A stretch of 64,000 nucleotides of DNA from Camellia lanceoleosa (GCA_025200525.1 CM045763.1:61267018-61331017), one strand, 5' to 3'. Shown: positions 10,680 through 23,767, counted from the first letter of the stretch. Program-made: numbers and translations. The notes: generated from the letters alone by a model not told the origin.

Positions 10680-13152
10680 AGAAATGGTGAATTTAGGTTT
10701 TGGATTTTTAGAGAGATGTTATATATTATGGCCTATAGAATTTAGGTTTTGGATTTTTTTCCTTACCTTCAAATTGTTCGATAAAATGTCTCTTAGGAAC
10801 TACTTAGTGTAAAACACCCATTTGGACCCATCCCCTATTTGGGATGGAGGACAAAGTCAAAGTTAAATAATTCTAATAATACAATTGATCACTAAGCAAA
10901 GCACATAACCACATACTTGGATTTTCCTGAATAGGCAACAAACAATAACAATATTTAGCCTTTTCTTTTTGGTCCTTGACAGAAAATGATGAGTTTAATC
11001 CCCATATAGTAATAAGGAATCTGAAAAGGACTTGTTAATGAAATTGACTGACTGGTCAAATGAAGTTTATAAAATTTAGTGAAGTACATGGAGGTCAATA
11101 GATTAAAAGTAATAAACACAAGTTTAATTTAACTATATTTTTTGAGTAAACAATATGGCTTAAAAGAATAAAATGGATGTTGATGGTTTATGAACCAATC
11201 CATGGCCCATCTCTTTCTTTCTCTGAAAATTTGCCACTTTGTTCTATTTTTTATTATTATTTTTTTAAATTTTATTTGTATCCTTCAAATATTTTTTAAA
11301 GGAATATGAAATACTGGAAATTTCCCCATCGATTTATAGATTGTGGTTTATTTATTAAAAAATCATTTTTGTTTTGATTTTCATTGTTCACCTCTTTTTA
11401 TTTTCATTGAACTTTGAGGATATCATATGAAATTAAGAGACCAGCAGGCTTGGCTCATGAAACAAATATGTGGTTTAAATTGTTTCAGCTCAAGTTCTAA
11501 AATTTGAAAACAATGGGAATTTGGGCTTGAAACAGTTATAATGAGTTTAGAATGGTGTTAATTTCAAACACCAGCATTTGCCTTTATTTTGGATGGTGTT
11601 ATCTTATAATTATTGAGTAGACTGAGTGGTTTTTATGTTTGAATGTTTGATCTGTTTTCTAATGTGACATTTGTTATTGTCGTTTACATTTTCACTTGGT
11701 TTCCCCCCAAAAAAATGCATGCTTACTGTTATTATAGTGTGCTTTAGTTATTCTTAAAATACGGGATTTTGCTTTAAATTTGGTCCACAATGTTGTAAGC
11801 TCAAAGACAATCTGTGATTATTCTTACCAAAAAGCAAAACTTTAGGAATTGTAAAAACTAACTTCATGGACATTTGTAACTATAAAATTAAATCACATGC
11901 ATGGCTTCTTGCACTGGCTTTTGCTAGTTGTAATTGTGTACAGTGTGGTGAATGGCATTACTGGAAGGATTATGCATATGACCCATGAGGTTTTGATTGT
12001 TTTTAGTATGGGAAGGTTTGACGTATATTACTAGTACAACAAATATCACACTTTTTTATACTTTGCATCTTTAATAAATGCATTATAATTTCTAACGTTT
12101 TCAATTCCTGGGCTAATGATTGGAAGTTTATGATTCTTTGGCTGGTGTAATCTAGTCAAATATTGTGCCTTGATGCTTGTGATGAGTACAAGTGGAGTAG
12201 AGAGCCAGGATGAGTGTAAGAGTGACAAAATGTTCAATTCCTGTGGCCTAGACTGTAGAAGGCCAGGCCACCTACACAACTGGAGTGTATTCACAATTTC
12301 ATTGATAAATGACTATATTTACCATTATTAACAAATCTGTGAATAAATAATATTTCAAGCACTACCAATTAATCCCAGAATATAAAATTTTCAAGTATCA
12401 AACTCATTGTTATTTCACCTAGTCATTTGTTTTTATGTGGGAGGACTTGATTAGTTACAAAATAGACTAATAAAGGTGGGCTTGAAGCAGTTAGAGTATG
12501 TAATTGAGCATACAAGTCCCTTCAAAATGAATACTCAAGACAACAATGCGACAGTTCTTTATGCTACTTTATTAATTACTGTTAATTGGGATGTATAAAC
12601 TTGCACCACATTATGCTTTGCTGTACATAGTTATTTACACAACTTATTCTTTAAGTTCAATAAATCTTCAACTTTGCAAATGATGAGGAATGTTGAAAGA
12701 CCTCATTTCTCCATTTGATGGGCAATTAGACATTTTAGTGGTCTTATTGGTCTGAATTCAATTGGACAAGAAGGTTGTTTTACTTCTGAGCTTACTAAAA
12801 TCTATGATGTGAGGCTCTGCATTCTATTATGATTGTATACTTGTATTAGCTGGACTAGGATGATGTTTGTAATTAACTGAAGACAGCACAAAATTCTGCC
12901 AAGGGATTGAATCCATCAATTTTTGGGCTTCCCAAGCCCCTCTTTATATGAGAATTTAGACATGAAAATCTTTTAAACAAGTCCATTTTTTGGTGTTTTA
13001 TCTGTGTTTATTATCCTGCCTCTTGTCTTCTGCTGCTTCTTCTCCCCCTACACCTTCCAAGATGTGCATGTAACTGGGGTCTTTGGATATAGATCTTAAT
13101 ACGTGATTTGGCTTTTGAATCTTAATATAGTAATGAGGTCAATTGATCTTAA
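10680..13152. other. Interior of the CACTA-like element, no gene recognised
   Basis: AT-rich, intron-like DNA between the CT-rich leader and the kinase exons. No domain was recognised on either strand; short ORFs appear to be chance. Confidence 0.4.
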
Positions 13153-13603
13153 TATGCTTCCACTAGTGTTTTCAATGAGAAAAGTGATGTTTATAGCTTT
13201 GGTATACTTCTCATGGAGATTATAACTGGGAAGACCCCTCTAGAGTACTCAACCGAAACTGAAGCAGAGGTTGCTAGTCTTTAAAATGCTTCATTTTCTA
13301 TCTCTGCTTTATAATTATATACTAATGCAGTGCAAAATGAATCTCCAATTGCAGGTATACTTGATAGACTGGTTAAAGTCTATGGTTGCCAAGCAAAACT
13401 TTGATCATCTTGTAGATCCGAAGATGCCTGAGATGATTTCATTGAAGGAACTTAAACGAATCATCTTGATTGCTCTTAGATGTGTTGATCTGAATGTTGA
13501 AAATAGGCCTAGGATGGGAGATGTGATCCATATGTTTGAGCCGTGTGACTTGCTACTTAGTGATGTAATAGCCCAAATTTCATGTTCCAACTTATTATTA
13601 TAG
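13153..13603 (+). pseudogene. Receptor-like kinase C-terminal fragment, two exons
   Basis: Exon A (about 13153-13269) reads [20 protein letters not shown] then [19 protein letters not shown] and ends at a GTTGCT junction. Exon B starts at 13355 after TTGCAG and reads VYLIDWLKSMVAKQ, DPKMPEMISLKELKR, ALRCVDLNVENRPRMGDVIH. These are kinase subdomains IX to XI of a plant receptor-like Ser/Thr kinase resembling the At1g01540/At4g01330 group. The ATP-binding lobe and catalytic loop are absent. The fragment sits inside a CACTA-like element, which suggests transduplication from a host gene elsewhere. Confidence 0.75.
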
Positions 13604-13739
13604 CTTATAATTCTTCTAATAGTTCATTTTTGGATGGTTGGAAGTGAAATGGGTGCAAATTCCAAAATGATTGATAATATATGTATTGTTTTGTTTATAT
13701 ACATGGTATAGGTTGAACGGAATACATACAGGTTATAGA

Positions 13740-14360
13740 CAAATTAAAAAAAAAAATTAATATCATGTTTTTGGCTACTAAATAATTGGTAGCCGAAAAG
13801 GCAGTAAATATTTTTAGTGACTAAATAGTTAGTAGTTAAAAAAAAAAAAAATGAATAAAAGAATTTTTGGCGACTAAAATTTTAATAGCCAAATAAAAAA
13901 AATAGACTTTAGGCGACTAAATTTTTAGTAGCTAAAAAAAATTACACTTTAGGCGACTAAACATTTAGTAGCTAAAAAAAAATAAGATGAACAAAAAATC
14001 TTTTTGGCTACTAAATAAATTAGTCGTGGAAAATAAATTTAGTTTTGGCGACTAAATGTTTTATTCGCTGAAAATGCGATGTAAATTTTTTTTGAAAGCT
14101 TTGGGCGACTAAAAGATTGATCGCCAATTTAGCATATCAATGACTAAAGTTTTTTTTGTCACCAATACCTTTACTTTTGGCGACTACTTGTTTAGTCGCC
14201 AATTTAGGACTTTCGGCGACTAAAATTTTTTTAGTCGCCAATACCTTCGCCAACTGTCTTTCCGTGACCAAGTTGGCAACCAAACTATTTAGTCGGGAAA
14301 GCCTTTTGGCAACTAAAAATATGACTTTTGGTGACTAAATATTTAGTCGCCAAAAATGTA
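13740..14360. repeat. Subterminal repeats of the CACTA-like element
   Basis: Dense direct and inverted copies of GGCGACTAAA / TTTAGTCGCC, each separated by 15-40 bp. Such arrays bind the DNA-binding protein of CACTA elements (known for En/Spm). Confidence 0.75.
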
Positions 14361-14373
14361 ATTTCTTGTAGTG

Positions 14374-15956
14374 TAAAGCCTTATTTGATTTCATTTTCTT
14401 AAGTACAATCTCCACTTCAAAGTTCCTAATCCTGCGATAAAACCTATAGTCTTAGTTTATCGTATTACTGGCTATTTCTTCCCCTATTGTCATACCTCCA
14501 TGTTCCTCATTTAATAGTTTCTTAAAATAGTTCTTCTATTTTTCCTTAATCTCTTCATCATTCACCAATATCTTAGAATCCTCAATCTTGATGCAATTGA
14601 CTTGATTAAAATCTCTCGTTTTCTTTTTCCGTATCTTAGCAAGTGTGTATACCCTTTTCTCTCCCTCCTTACTATCCAGTTTAATGTATAGATCATCATA
14701 AGTTTTCAATTTAGTCTCTCTCACTACTTTCTTGACCTCCTTATTAGCCAATCTATAGCTCTTAAGGTTTTCCTTAGTTCTATCCTTTTGCCACTTTTTC
14801 AAGTACTCTTTTTTTTGCCTTAACTACAGCTTGAACCTCTTCCTTCTACCACTAAGTTTCCCTAGAGCTGGGTTCCATTCCTTTCGACTCTCTAAGCACT
14901 TTTCTTGAGATTCTCCTCATACAATTGGCCATCGAGTTCCACATAGTGTTAGCATCATCTTCCAAGGTCCAGGTACCTTCCTCATCCATTCTATTCTTAA
15001 ATATTTTTAATTTATCCCTTTTTAGGTCTCACCATTTCGTCCTATGATGCCCATCATCCTTCCTAGCTTGGTATTGCCCTCTAAAACATAAATCCAGTAT
15101 CAAAATCTTATGTTGAGAGGTCAAGCTCTCTCTAGGAATCACTTTACAATCATTGTATTTTAGGCAGTCCACTTTTTTCACTAAGAAATAATCTATTTGG
15201 CTCTTAACTGACTCACTCTTAAAAGTTATCAAGTACTACTCCCTCTTCTTATACATAGTATTGGCCACCATTAGGTCAAAAGCCAACGCAAAATCTAAAA
15301 TACTCTCTCCAGCCTTATAAACTAGGCCACCTTTTCATAGCCTAGTTTATCTATGCCTACATAGCCATTAAAATCTCCACCTATAATCAGGTTCTCTCCT
15401 ACGGGTATCTCCTGTAAGATCTCATCCATTTGTTCCCAAAAATCTCTTTTAGTTTGATCATCTAATCCTACTTGAGAGGCGTATGCACTAATAACGTTCA
15501 CTATATTCCTTCCAATAATTAGTTTAACTAACATAATTCTATCCTATTTTCTAATGACCGCCACTATATTCTCCACAAGACTCTTCACAATTAAGATTCC
15601 TACCCTATTCCTATGTCTATCCTTACCACTATAATACAGTTTAAAACCGGTATCCTTAATTTTCCTAGCCTTCTCACACTTCCACTTAGTTTCTTGTACG
15701 CAAGCTATACTAACTCTCCTCCTAATCATAACATCTACTAACTCCATCGTCTTACCAGTTAAGGTTCCTATATATTCCAAGTGACTACCCTAAACCTATA
15801 GTCTTGAACTAGTTTCTTTACTTGCACTCGTCTAGAAAAAAGCAGGAACTTTTGCCCATTTTTCACCACACTTGGGTGTCGATGCGGCGCCCTTTGCTCA
15901 CTTTTCGAAACACCTGAAGGCAGGCGCAACTCGTCAGTTGGTGTAATATGTATCAA
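14374..15956 (-). mobile_element. RTE-type LINE, endonuclease half
   Basis: Minus-strand frames, reading from 15956 downward, give the N-terminal leader (DELRLPSGVSKSEQRAPHRH), TWNIGTLTGKTMELVDVMIR, CVQETKW (catalytic Glu block), VISAYASQVGLDDQTKRDFW, LIIGGDFNGYVG and LITFKSESVKSQIDYFLVKK. These are the AP-endonuclease motifs of RTE-clade LINEs. The frame then continues through a charged linker to KKMKSNKAL, the start of the reverse transcriptase, where it stops at the CACTA terminus. Several stops and frameshifts are present. Confidence 0.85.
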
Positions 15957-16362
15957 CTTTTAATTTATTACACATCCAATGATAAAAGGTTTAACTCTTG
16001 TCATATCATTATACCAAACTCTAGACCTCTAACATTTAAAAAAAAATTATTATATATTATAGGAATAAAAATGTTATAAATCCAAACTTATGAACTCATA
16101 ATTTGTCTATCAATTTTTTTTTATTTATTTTATGGGTAAATTCTTGGTTCAAAAGTATTTTGTTATATGAAATATTTTGTACAAAAAATTGAGGTAACCA
16201 CCGCCATGCCGAGGCCACATGGCTTGATATGTCTGAAAGTCGTACGTCTTCATTTCCATACCAAATGACCTATCACAATAGTAGGCTGTAATATCAATTT
16301 GCATAAAGGACATTTTTGGGAATTGAAGCGTGAGACTTAACGTCAGATTTTGCCACTTTTTT
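15957..16362. other. Intergenic, nothing recognised
   Basis: AT-rich spacer between the LINE 5' end and the Mutator-like element. No ORF or repeat recognised. Confidence 0.4.
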
Positions 16363-17120
16363 GGGAGTTTCTATTACCACATCACATTTTCTCTTTATTC
16401 ACACACTTAATGATATTTTATTTTATTATAATTTTATCTTAAAATAAAATTAACAAAATATCCTTATCTTCTCTATCAAAATCCTAACTTTCTAAACCTA
16501 ACCCTAGCCACCACCCACCACCGCCACCACGAACTTCACATAACAATAACAATAAACAAAAGAGAAGGATATGGAATCAAGGATCATCATCATATTCTTA
16601 TTCTTCATTCTTGAAGTATGCATGCTTAAGCGGATTACGGGCTAAAATTCTTCTAGCTGGATTCACATAGATCATTTTCTGAATGAAAATAAGCAAAAAT
16701 AACATAAACTACATGGTCCAAACGAGTGAAAGAAAAAATAATAATAAAAAGAAAGCTTTCAGCAAAAAAACATTTTCCTAACAAGAAAGAAAGTAGATAA
16801 TTTAACGCTATGTTTATTTCAACAGAAAAGATTTTCCTACAAAGAACATTATTTAGAAAACATTTTTAGGTAAATGTTTAGTTTGTGACCTTGAAACTAA
16901 TGTTCCAGTGGTGTTGGTATGGTGGGGCTACAGTGGTTCATGGCGGTGGTGGTGACGGCGAGTGGTGAGTAGGGTTAGGTTAGGTTTGAAGGAATTAGGA
17001 ATATTTTTGACAAGAAAGGATGTATACTGAGTAAAACTTGATATTTGAAAATCATTAAGTGTATATCTTGAGAAAAGATGTGCACTAAGATGGTTTAGTG
17101 TGTGGAAATAGAATTACCTC
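16363..17120. mobile_element. Mutator-like non-autonomous element with captured exon (Pack-MULE)
   Basis: Long imperfect terminal inverted repeats of about 170 bp: 16363-16545 against the reverse of 16930-17120. Shared landmarks include 'cacttaatga' and a run of 'cctaaccctagccacc' type sequence ending 'caccgccacca'. Edges are GGGAGTTTCTATTACCACA and, inverted, GAGGTAATTCTATTTCCACA. Flanks CACTTTTTT (16354-16362) and CACTTTTTA (17121-17129) form an 8/9 match to a 9-bp target duplication, the hallmark of Mutator-like elements. No transposase. Confidence 0.75.
16598..16678 (-). pseudogene. Captured last exon of a cyclin-dependent-kinase-like gene
   Basis: Downstream of a TTCAG acceptor on the minus strand, 27 codons read KMIYVNPARRILARNPLKHA then YFKNEE and stop. 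The pattern (hydrophobic, P..R, arginine-rich, AL.H.YF) is kinase subdomain XI of CDK-family kinases. Only this exon is present, inside the inverted repeats of the Mutator-like element, so it is a captured fragment and not a gene. Confidence 0.65.
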
Positions 17121-17898
17121 CACTTTTTATATATTTTATAGATATTGAAAGATATGTGGACTTTCCTTATGTACCCTTGTGTTTTCTCTTGTTGTTTTAT
17201 TTTTATTTTTTACCTAAAAAAAATACTAAGGCCATGTTTGATTGGTGGACTAGATTATATGAGATTAGTATTTTTAAGGTTGTCAATCCTAGAATTGTTA
17301 ATTCTTTTAGATTGTATATTCTATTTCATTTTTGGATTGATTCAGGATTATGAGGTAGAATTGATAAAATTCTATCAATTTTGTAATTTAATTAATTAGT
17401 TCGAACCTCTCTTTGGTCTTCTATTTTGTATTTCAGGCCTTCTTTTGGAATTCAACAGTTCTCCCATATGAGGATACCATGTCGAGATAAGGATTATTAG
17501 TCCAGACTCTACTTTTCTTTGTCAAATATCATATTATTTATTTTGTTAAATTATTAATCAAATCCTAGTCTTTGTAGTGTCACTTATCTACAAAATTATG
17601 CCCATTAATCCTGGACCACTGACTCCTTGTTGCTACTATATCCTTAATAGGTTGCCTCACATCCGTCTTTAGCATCACATTGCCGACCCATACCCAATCC
17701 CATTTAGGCCTTTCCTGTTCGGCTCTCCAACAAGTAGGAGTAATTTACTAATTTCAAAATACATTTTGTTAATTTGAATTTTTTAACATTTTCACTATTT
17801 TTTATGACATTTTTTACACAACAATAGCTAAAGGCACTTGTCAATACTTGTCTAAAGAGAATTCTGGATTTTATATTTGGACATACATACATACATAC

Positions 17899-17930
<32 letters not shown>

Positions 17931-18489
17931 ATGACTTAAAAACCAATGTTAGAATATGCACACAAGGTCAACAGCCCCATCCTCCTATCCCAAACTACCT
18001 ATTTATCATACCACAAATCTTTAATGCTCTTTGTTTATTTTGGTGAAACATATTTTTCTATTTTCTATGAAAAATTTCTTTTATTTTTTATTTTTATTTT
18101 TCATTTATCCCATACACAAGGTTGTTCAGGATTTTCTAAAAAAGTTACTTTTTTTTTGGTTAAATAAGCTAAGCTAAAAGGCCAATATAAAAAATGTCAC
18201 TCAACTTCCTAAACCAATCAACTTTTTGAGATTCTATAAAAAAATAAAAAATAAAAAGTTTAAAAAAATCACTAACCTAGCTCAATAACTAGTAAACATA
18301 AATATAGAACAAGAAGAAAAGATTCATATCTTTAGATATGACAACCAGACTCAAATCCAAACATCACAATCCAAAACACACCAAAACCGTACACAATAAA
18401 TTTTTTTGGACAAAATAAATATGAATTTTTAAAAAAAAATAATATATTTCTATTCATTTAGTGTAAATGTTCTAAAATTATATCCATAA
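17121..18489. other. Intergenic, AT-rich
   Basis: No gene recognised. Contains a compound microsatellite at about 17880-17932 (CATA repeats running into a TG run). A possible MITE edge at 17230 ('ggccatgtttgattgg') has no clear partner. Confidence 0.4.
17880..17932. repeat. Compound microsatellite (CATA)n-(TG)n
   Basis: Four or five CATA tetranucleotides, a short TA stretch, then about ten TG dinucleotides. Confidence 0.85.
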
Positions 18490-20589
18490 ATTAATTCTTC
18501 TTTTTTGTAATTTTATGGATATTGAATTTTTTTCTTAGTCTAATCTCATTTTCTGATAAAGGTATCTCTTTATCATATCATAACTTACTGGATATAACTT
18601 TAAAAACACATCCCTAGCATACTTCTGAGGCATTTGTTTCTAAAATTAATTTATTACCTGTTTTAGGAAGATAAACATATGGTAAAATTTTAACATTTTC
18701 TTTAATTTGTTTAATTAAAGTAACATCTTCTGCTGTCCATTCAAAAATAACATTTTCCCTTAATTTGGTTAACTAAGGAATTTCTATTTTTGAAAGACTT
18801 TTAATAAAATTTCGTTTATAATTTAAAATACCTAATAAACTCTGTAATTGTATTATATTTTCAAGAGTATCAGGAAAATCTCGTACTTTGGACAAAATAT
18901 GTTTTTGTAATTTTAAACCTTTCTGGTCTAAAATTATTCTCAAAAATTCAATTGATTCTTTTTCTAGTTCAATATTTTTTGGAGACAAAATAATTCCATG
19001 TTTTTGGACTTTTTACAAAGTAATTTTAAATGTTTCTTATGTTCCTCCTTAGTTTTAGAGAAGATAAGTATATCATTAATATAAACTACACAACAATTTT
19101 TAAGATCTTTAAAAATTGTATCCATCCACCACTGAAATACTTGTGGTGCAATATTTAATCCAAAAGGCATAAAATTCCAGCGGTAATATCCTCTAGATGT
19201 ACTGAAAGCTGTCAATTTTTTTGACTCTTCAGTCAATTGGATTTGCCAAAATCCACCTTTACAATCAAATTTGCTAAAGATTTTTGATCATTTGGTTAAG
19301 TTAATCAAAACATCTTTTCGTGGAATAAAATATCTATCAAATTCTAAATTTTCATTTAGCCATTTATAGTTGCCTATCATTCGGGATTTTTCTCTTTTAA
19401 TTTTAGTATGGTTTTTTTACCATAAAAGCTGGGTTAGAGTGAGAGTTTCTAGTTTGTTCAATTAACTTTCTGTCTAAAAGCTCCTAGAGTTGAATATCAA
19501 ATTCATCTATATCTTGTATAGTATAGATTATTAGTTTTACTCTAATAATAACATTAGGGTTTTTCAATTTTAAACTACAATAACGTGGACTACATTGCCA
19601 TAGTTTTAATGGATGTTCACTAAAGTTTTTTTCGAGAATTTTATAAATCCAATGTAATTCATTAATGGTTTTGATGATGGAAGTTAAATCACCACATGGC
19701 ACGGGCACAAACTCTTTATCACAAATATATTTATGTTGTTCTAACAAGGGAATATGAATTAGGACATTGTTTGAGCATTCTAGTGCATAGTGACCTTCTT
19801 CATTACAAATGTAACATTTACAAGTTTTTTTTTTTGAAACACTTGTTGGTTTCTTTTTTCGAATATACTTTTCTTTTTTGAAAAAGTTTTGTTTTTTTTT
19901 CTTCTAAGGTTTCCATTTATATTTTTTACGTTTTTTTGAAAAATCCTTTTCGTTTAAGAAATGTATTACAATCAATTTTTCAATTTTCTTTTAAAATTTT
20001 ATTATAACATTTTTGATCATATTGTGAGTTGAAAATTCGATTTTTTATTTGTTTTTTCGCCTTTGCTTCTAGACACTCATCTGCTATCAGTCTTAGCACA
20101 TAATTAATGCGAAAACCAATATTATCATATTTTTCCTTCCTCATTTTTTTGAGAAAATCAGGATATATTTTAATACATAACTCATTCCATGGATTAGGGA
20201 GTTTATGAAAAAATTGATCTAGTCAGAGTTGATTTGCTGGTGGATCAATAAGATAATAATATTTTTCAAAAGTTTAAACATAGTCTTCAAAAAGATAAAT
20301 ATTATATAGTTATACTTTAATCAAAATATAATTTGCATCTGCTTGCAAATTAGTATCTCTTATAAAACCACATAAATTTTCTTTTATGATTTTTGCAAAT
20401 TCGGCTAAAATTATGTCAAGTGTGAGAAAACTTGTCAACAAAGCCGTTTTTTGACTTTTTCCAATTTTAGATTTTTCTCACTGTCTTAACCATTGCAACA
20501 CATCCTCCTGGAGAGTTGCTGCAATATAATCAAGGAATTTTTTTTTTGACCAACTATTTTTATAATTGGTAATAATGATGGACAAGGAT
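18490..20589 (-). pseudogene. Endogenous pararetrovirus (Caulimoviridae-like), capsid C-term to RNase H N-term
   Basis: A decayed viral segment read on the minus strand. In order from 20589 downward: a capsid-like region; a CX2CX4HX4C zinc knuckle near 19820-19780; a protease-like region; reverse transcriptase with the fingers/palm blocks and a YINDD-type active site near 19075 (first Asp of the usual F/YVDD replaced by Asn as read); the RT thumb; and the beginning of RNase H near 18650. Multiple stops and frameshifts make it inactive. Its right edge is where a solo LTR has inserted, and the segment continues at 34650. Family identity rests on RT and knuckle pattern by eye. Confidence 0.75.
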
Positions 20590-21757
20590 TGTGAGACCCC
20601 TAACTTTTGTAAACCCTATTAGGTCCCTTACTTTTAAATTATTTCTTTGAAATCGCTCAACTTCTTAATTAATTACAATTTTAACCCTAGGATCAAAATA
20701 CATGCCCCAACAAAAAAAACCATAAACCTTAATCGATTTTAGAAACTTAGAAATAATTTCTAATACTCTAATTGACTCCCTAAATATGAAATTACCATTT
20801 GAAAACCCTAGGTTTTTTTTCGGTCTTTATCACGTTCGTCGGTTGATCGCGTTTTTGTTCAAAACAAGAAATTCAAATCGAATTAGATTCTCTAACCAAC
20901 TTAGTTAAATCCTACTCTAAAATAAATGTTCCAAAATTGAGGCCTTAGCCCTCATATTTTACTTAAATCACAAATTGACCCCAAGTTAGTACCATTGTGT
21001 GTGTATATATATATATATATATATTTGTACCTCTTATTCATCAAATCTTTTTGTACACAATATCTATAGAATTTGTACACAAAATAAATACGAAAATCTC
21101 CCCAAATCTTGAGCACACGGCTAGCCATCATACTTCCTAGGCTATAATCATTGTACTTTAGTACAAACAAATCCCTTGAAATCTTGGAACAATGATGACC
21201 TTGGTACCTATAAAGTTTTGCTATGAGTGTACTTCTAACTAGAAGGTATTTAAATTAACCCTAAATCTAACTAGATCATAATTAAATCCATAAATAAGGT
21301 TCTAATATATGAGTTTAATTCCAAGTCCTCATTTCTTTTATTAATTTCAAGATTTGCTCCAAACTAGTACATGTACTTTTTATACTATAGTACCACCAAA
21401 TCAATTTGTGGATCTATATATACATTGGGAATATATCCATAATACACATATATTGAATAGAATATTCTCCATTTCCCTTCCCCATGGCCGGCCAACCTAG
21501 GAGAGTGTGAGGGACCAATTTTTAAGATTTGTAATTATGACATTCTAGAAGCAAAGTACCAAGTACAAAGGTTATGTTCCCAACCTAATTCCATTCCAAC
21601 TAGAGGCTAACTAAATCTTGTCTAATCACATAATTAAGTTCCATAATCACTCCTTTAAGTTCCCTAATCACTCCCTATTCTATTAGACTCCAAGTAAATC
21701 CAAACTTTTCAAACCAATTCCAACTAATGGGCCTTTGTGTCTTTTTACACCAAATTT

Positions 21758-21773
21758 GCCTATATATATAACC
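21758..21773 (+). promoter_or_regulatory. TATA-type promoter of the long solo LTR
   Basis: CCTATATATATAACCACCC followed about 60 bp later by a GA-rich transcribed-leader-like stretch. The same arrangement, inverted, is seen in the solo LTR at 54089. Confidence 0.5.
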
Positions 21774-23585
21774 ACCCACTTAGCATAGCATACACAAACA
21801 ACACACACACACACACCTACATTCGGCCTAGAGGAGAGAAAGGAGAGCAAGAGAAAAGTCTTGAGAGAGAGAGGAAGGAAGAGGAGAGCAATCTTGTTCA
21901 ACTTGGCCTAGCCTAGCAAGTAAGCCACTACACAACTCTCTCTTTTATTTTCCTTTTTCAAATACATGCTTTTAGAAGTTTTAAAAATTCATTTCAAATG
22001 TGTTTTGATAGTATTCCCATGTTAAAAATGAAATGAGTTGAGCCTTGATTCTACCCTTCTTGTATTTCTCTTAATCGATATAAGACTACCTTTTTTCATA
22101 TCAAACTCTCAAAATTTTCAAAGGCACATCTTCACCTTAAATTTCTGAGTTTAATACATATTATTTATCATATTTACATCACAAGAGAAGTGAAAATTTT
22201 CCCCTAGCCAACCTCTTTTCTCATCAACTTTCTATTTTCAAGAATTATGCCAGAAAAATCTATTTTACAGTCAACTTTCAAAAATTCTAGAAAAATGCAT
22301 AAAAATCTTCTGGACCTCTATTTTTTGTAAAAATCTTCCTTAAGGAGTTATCTTTCAACTAAAATTGGTTTCATTGAAAACGAGTAAGCGATTTGTGAGA
22401 AAATCTGATTTTCGTAACGATCGAAGAATCTGGACAGTGCTGGAGCATTTCTTAAATAACTAAAAATCTAGAAAAGCTATCACATTTCCGAAACATGTTC
22501 TGAAAACTAGATTGAAATCTCTACGAACCATACGAAGGCTAGGTTCGGGAAATATCTAAAATAACCCTTTTGATTTTAATCTTTAAATGGTATTGAATCT
22601 GGAAATTTAGTTTTGCATGGGTGTTTTATGCTCTTGTGTTCATGAATATGCTTATTAGTTTATGATCATGTCTTTGTATGATATTGCATGTGTTATAGTT
22701 ATATTCCTTATCTTCTTTATTTTAATGATGCTCATGCTTATGTGGATATTACTATCTTGTTGAGTTTGTTCTAACTTGACTTAAAACATTGATCCAAACG
22801 GAAAACTTAATTGGGATGGTATTGGGTTTTCGATCACTTGAATAATGAAGAGATTGTAATGTGTTATGTATAGATTGATGGGATGTGCTCCCTAATTGAA
22901 GTTTAAGTCTTGTGCAAGCGGTTGTCGCGTAAACCCTAGAATGGAACGGACGTATTCGGACTCTTTGCGATGGCTTGATTGGTGAGATAAGGTTGGGTTC
23001 GGATGGGACATTCAGGATGATAAAATTTTTTTGGAAGGATAAGGTTGGATTCAGGAGATAAAACCTTTTTCTTTTCCCTGTCCCTTTTGAGGCCTTGCGG
23101 TTGGCGTTGCGCGGTATATAACCGTTGGTAGGCATCCGAGATTAGTTCTTCAACAAAGCAGTAAAAGGGAGAGTTCCGAATAGTCCGGTGTCCAATTCTT
23201 GTGGTTAGGAGGATGAAATCTCTTTAGGGGATTTCTAGAATACTAATCACTAACATTATAACCTTTGTTATCTATTTGAATGATATGCTCCTTTCCTCTA
23301 TTACTGAAATTGTTGTTATTGACTTGAATATCATGCTTCACTACTTGCTTGCTATAAATGTGATGATGTATTGGATTGGGAAAAAGGGACGGGGTGTGTG
23401 TGCGTTTACTGGGTATTCAAAGCTTATGGCGTTTCATGCTAGGTATTGAAGACTATTAGGCTGGTTGAAGGCAAAGTTGAAGTATTTGAGGATGTATGGC
23501 TGTTGTTAGGTCCCTTTATTATCAAATCCTCATACAAACTTTGTTTTGAAAGAGTTGTATTTTTTCCTTGTTTTTTTGTTTTTCC

Positions 23586-23751
23586 CGCTCGAACAGGACC
23601 ATTGGCACTCGAGCGTAATATGGGATGTCTCAGTATTTAGTCAGGTCTGTAAACATACTGAGAAATGTGATTTCACGCTCGAGCGAAAACTTGTTTTGTC
23701 ACACGCGTATTTTACTGAAGCCGCTCGAGCGGGATGTCCTGCGCTTGAGCG
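23586..23751. repeat. CGCTCGAGCG palindrome pairs (cluster 2, 5' LTR)
   Basis: Starts at 23586 (CGCTCGAACA), 23606 (CACTCGAGCG), 23676 (CGCTCGAGCG), 23722 (CGCTCGAGCG) and 23742 (CGCTTGAGCG). The first two and the last two are exactly 20 bp apart. The group ends about 20 bp upstream of the LTR TATA box. Confidence 0.85.
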
Positions 23752-23767
23752 GAGATCGCGAACTCTG

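Larger units (their letters stand above)
10054..14373. mobile_element. CACTA-like element carrying kinase gene fragments (Pack-type)
   Basis: The right edge reads ATTTCTTGTAGTG (14361-14373), the inverse of the CACTACAAGAAAT terminus typical of plant CACTA transposons. Inward of it (about 13740-14360) lie many short motifs of the type GGCGACTAAA / TTTAGTCGCC in both orientations, the usual subterminal repeats. The same motif family reappears at the left side (10070-10220). The left terminus itself is poor: CATAATAGATATTTG at 10054 is a possible decayed match. Flanking triplets TTA and TAA do not match. No transposase is visible, so the element would be non-autonomous. Inside are a CT-rich leader with an unidentified short ORF (10246-10677) and receptor-kinase exons (13153-13603). 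Confidence 0.6.
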
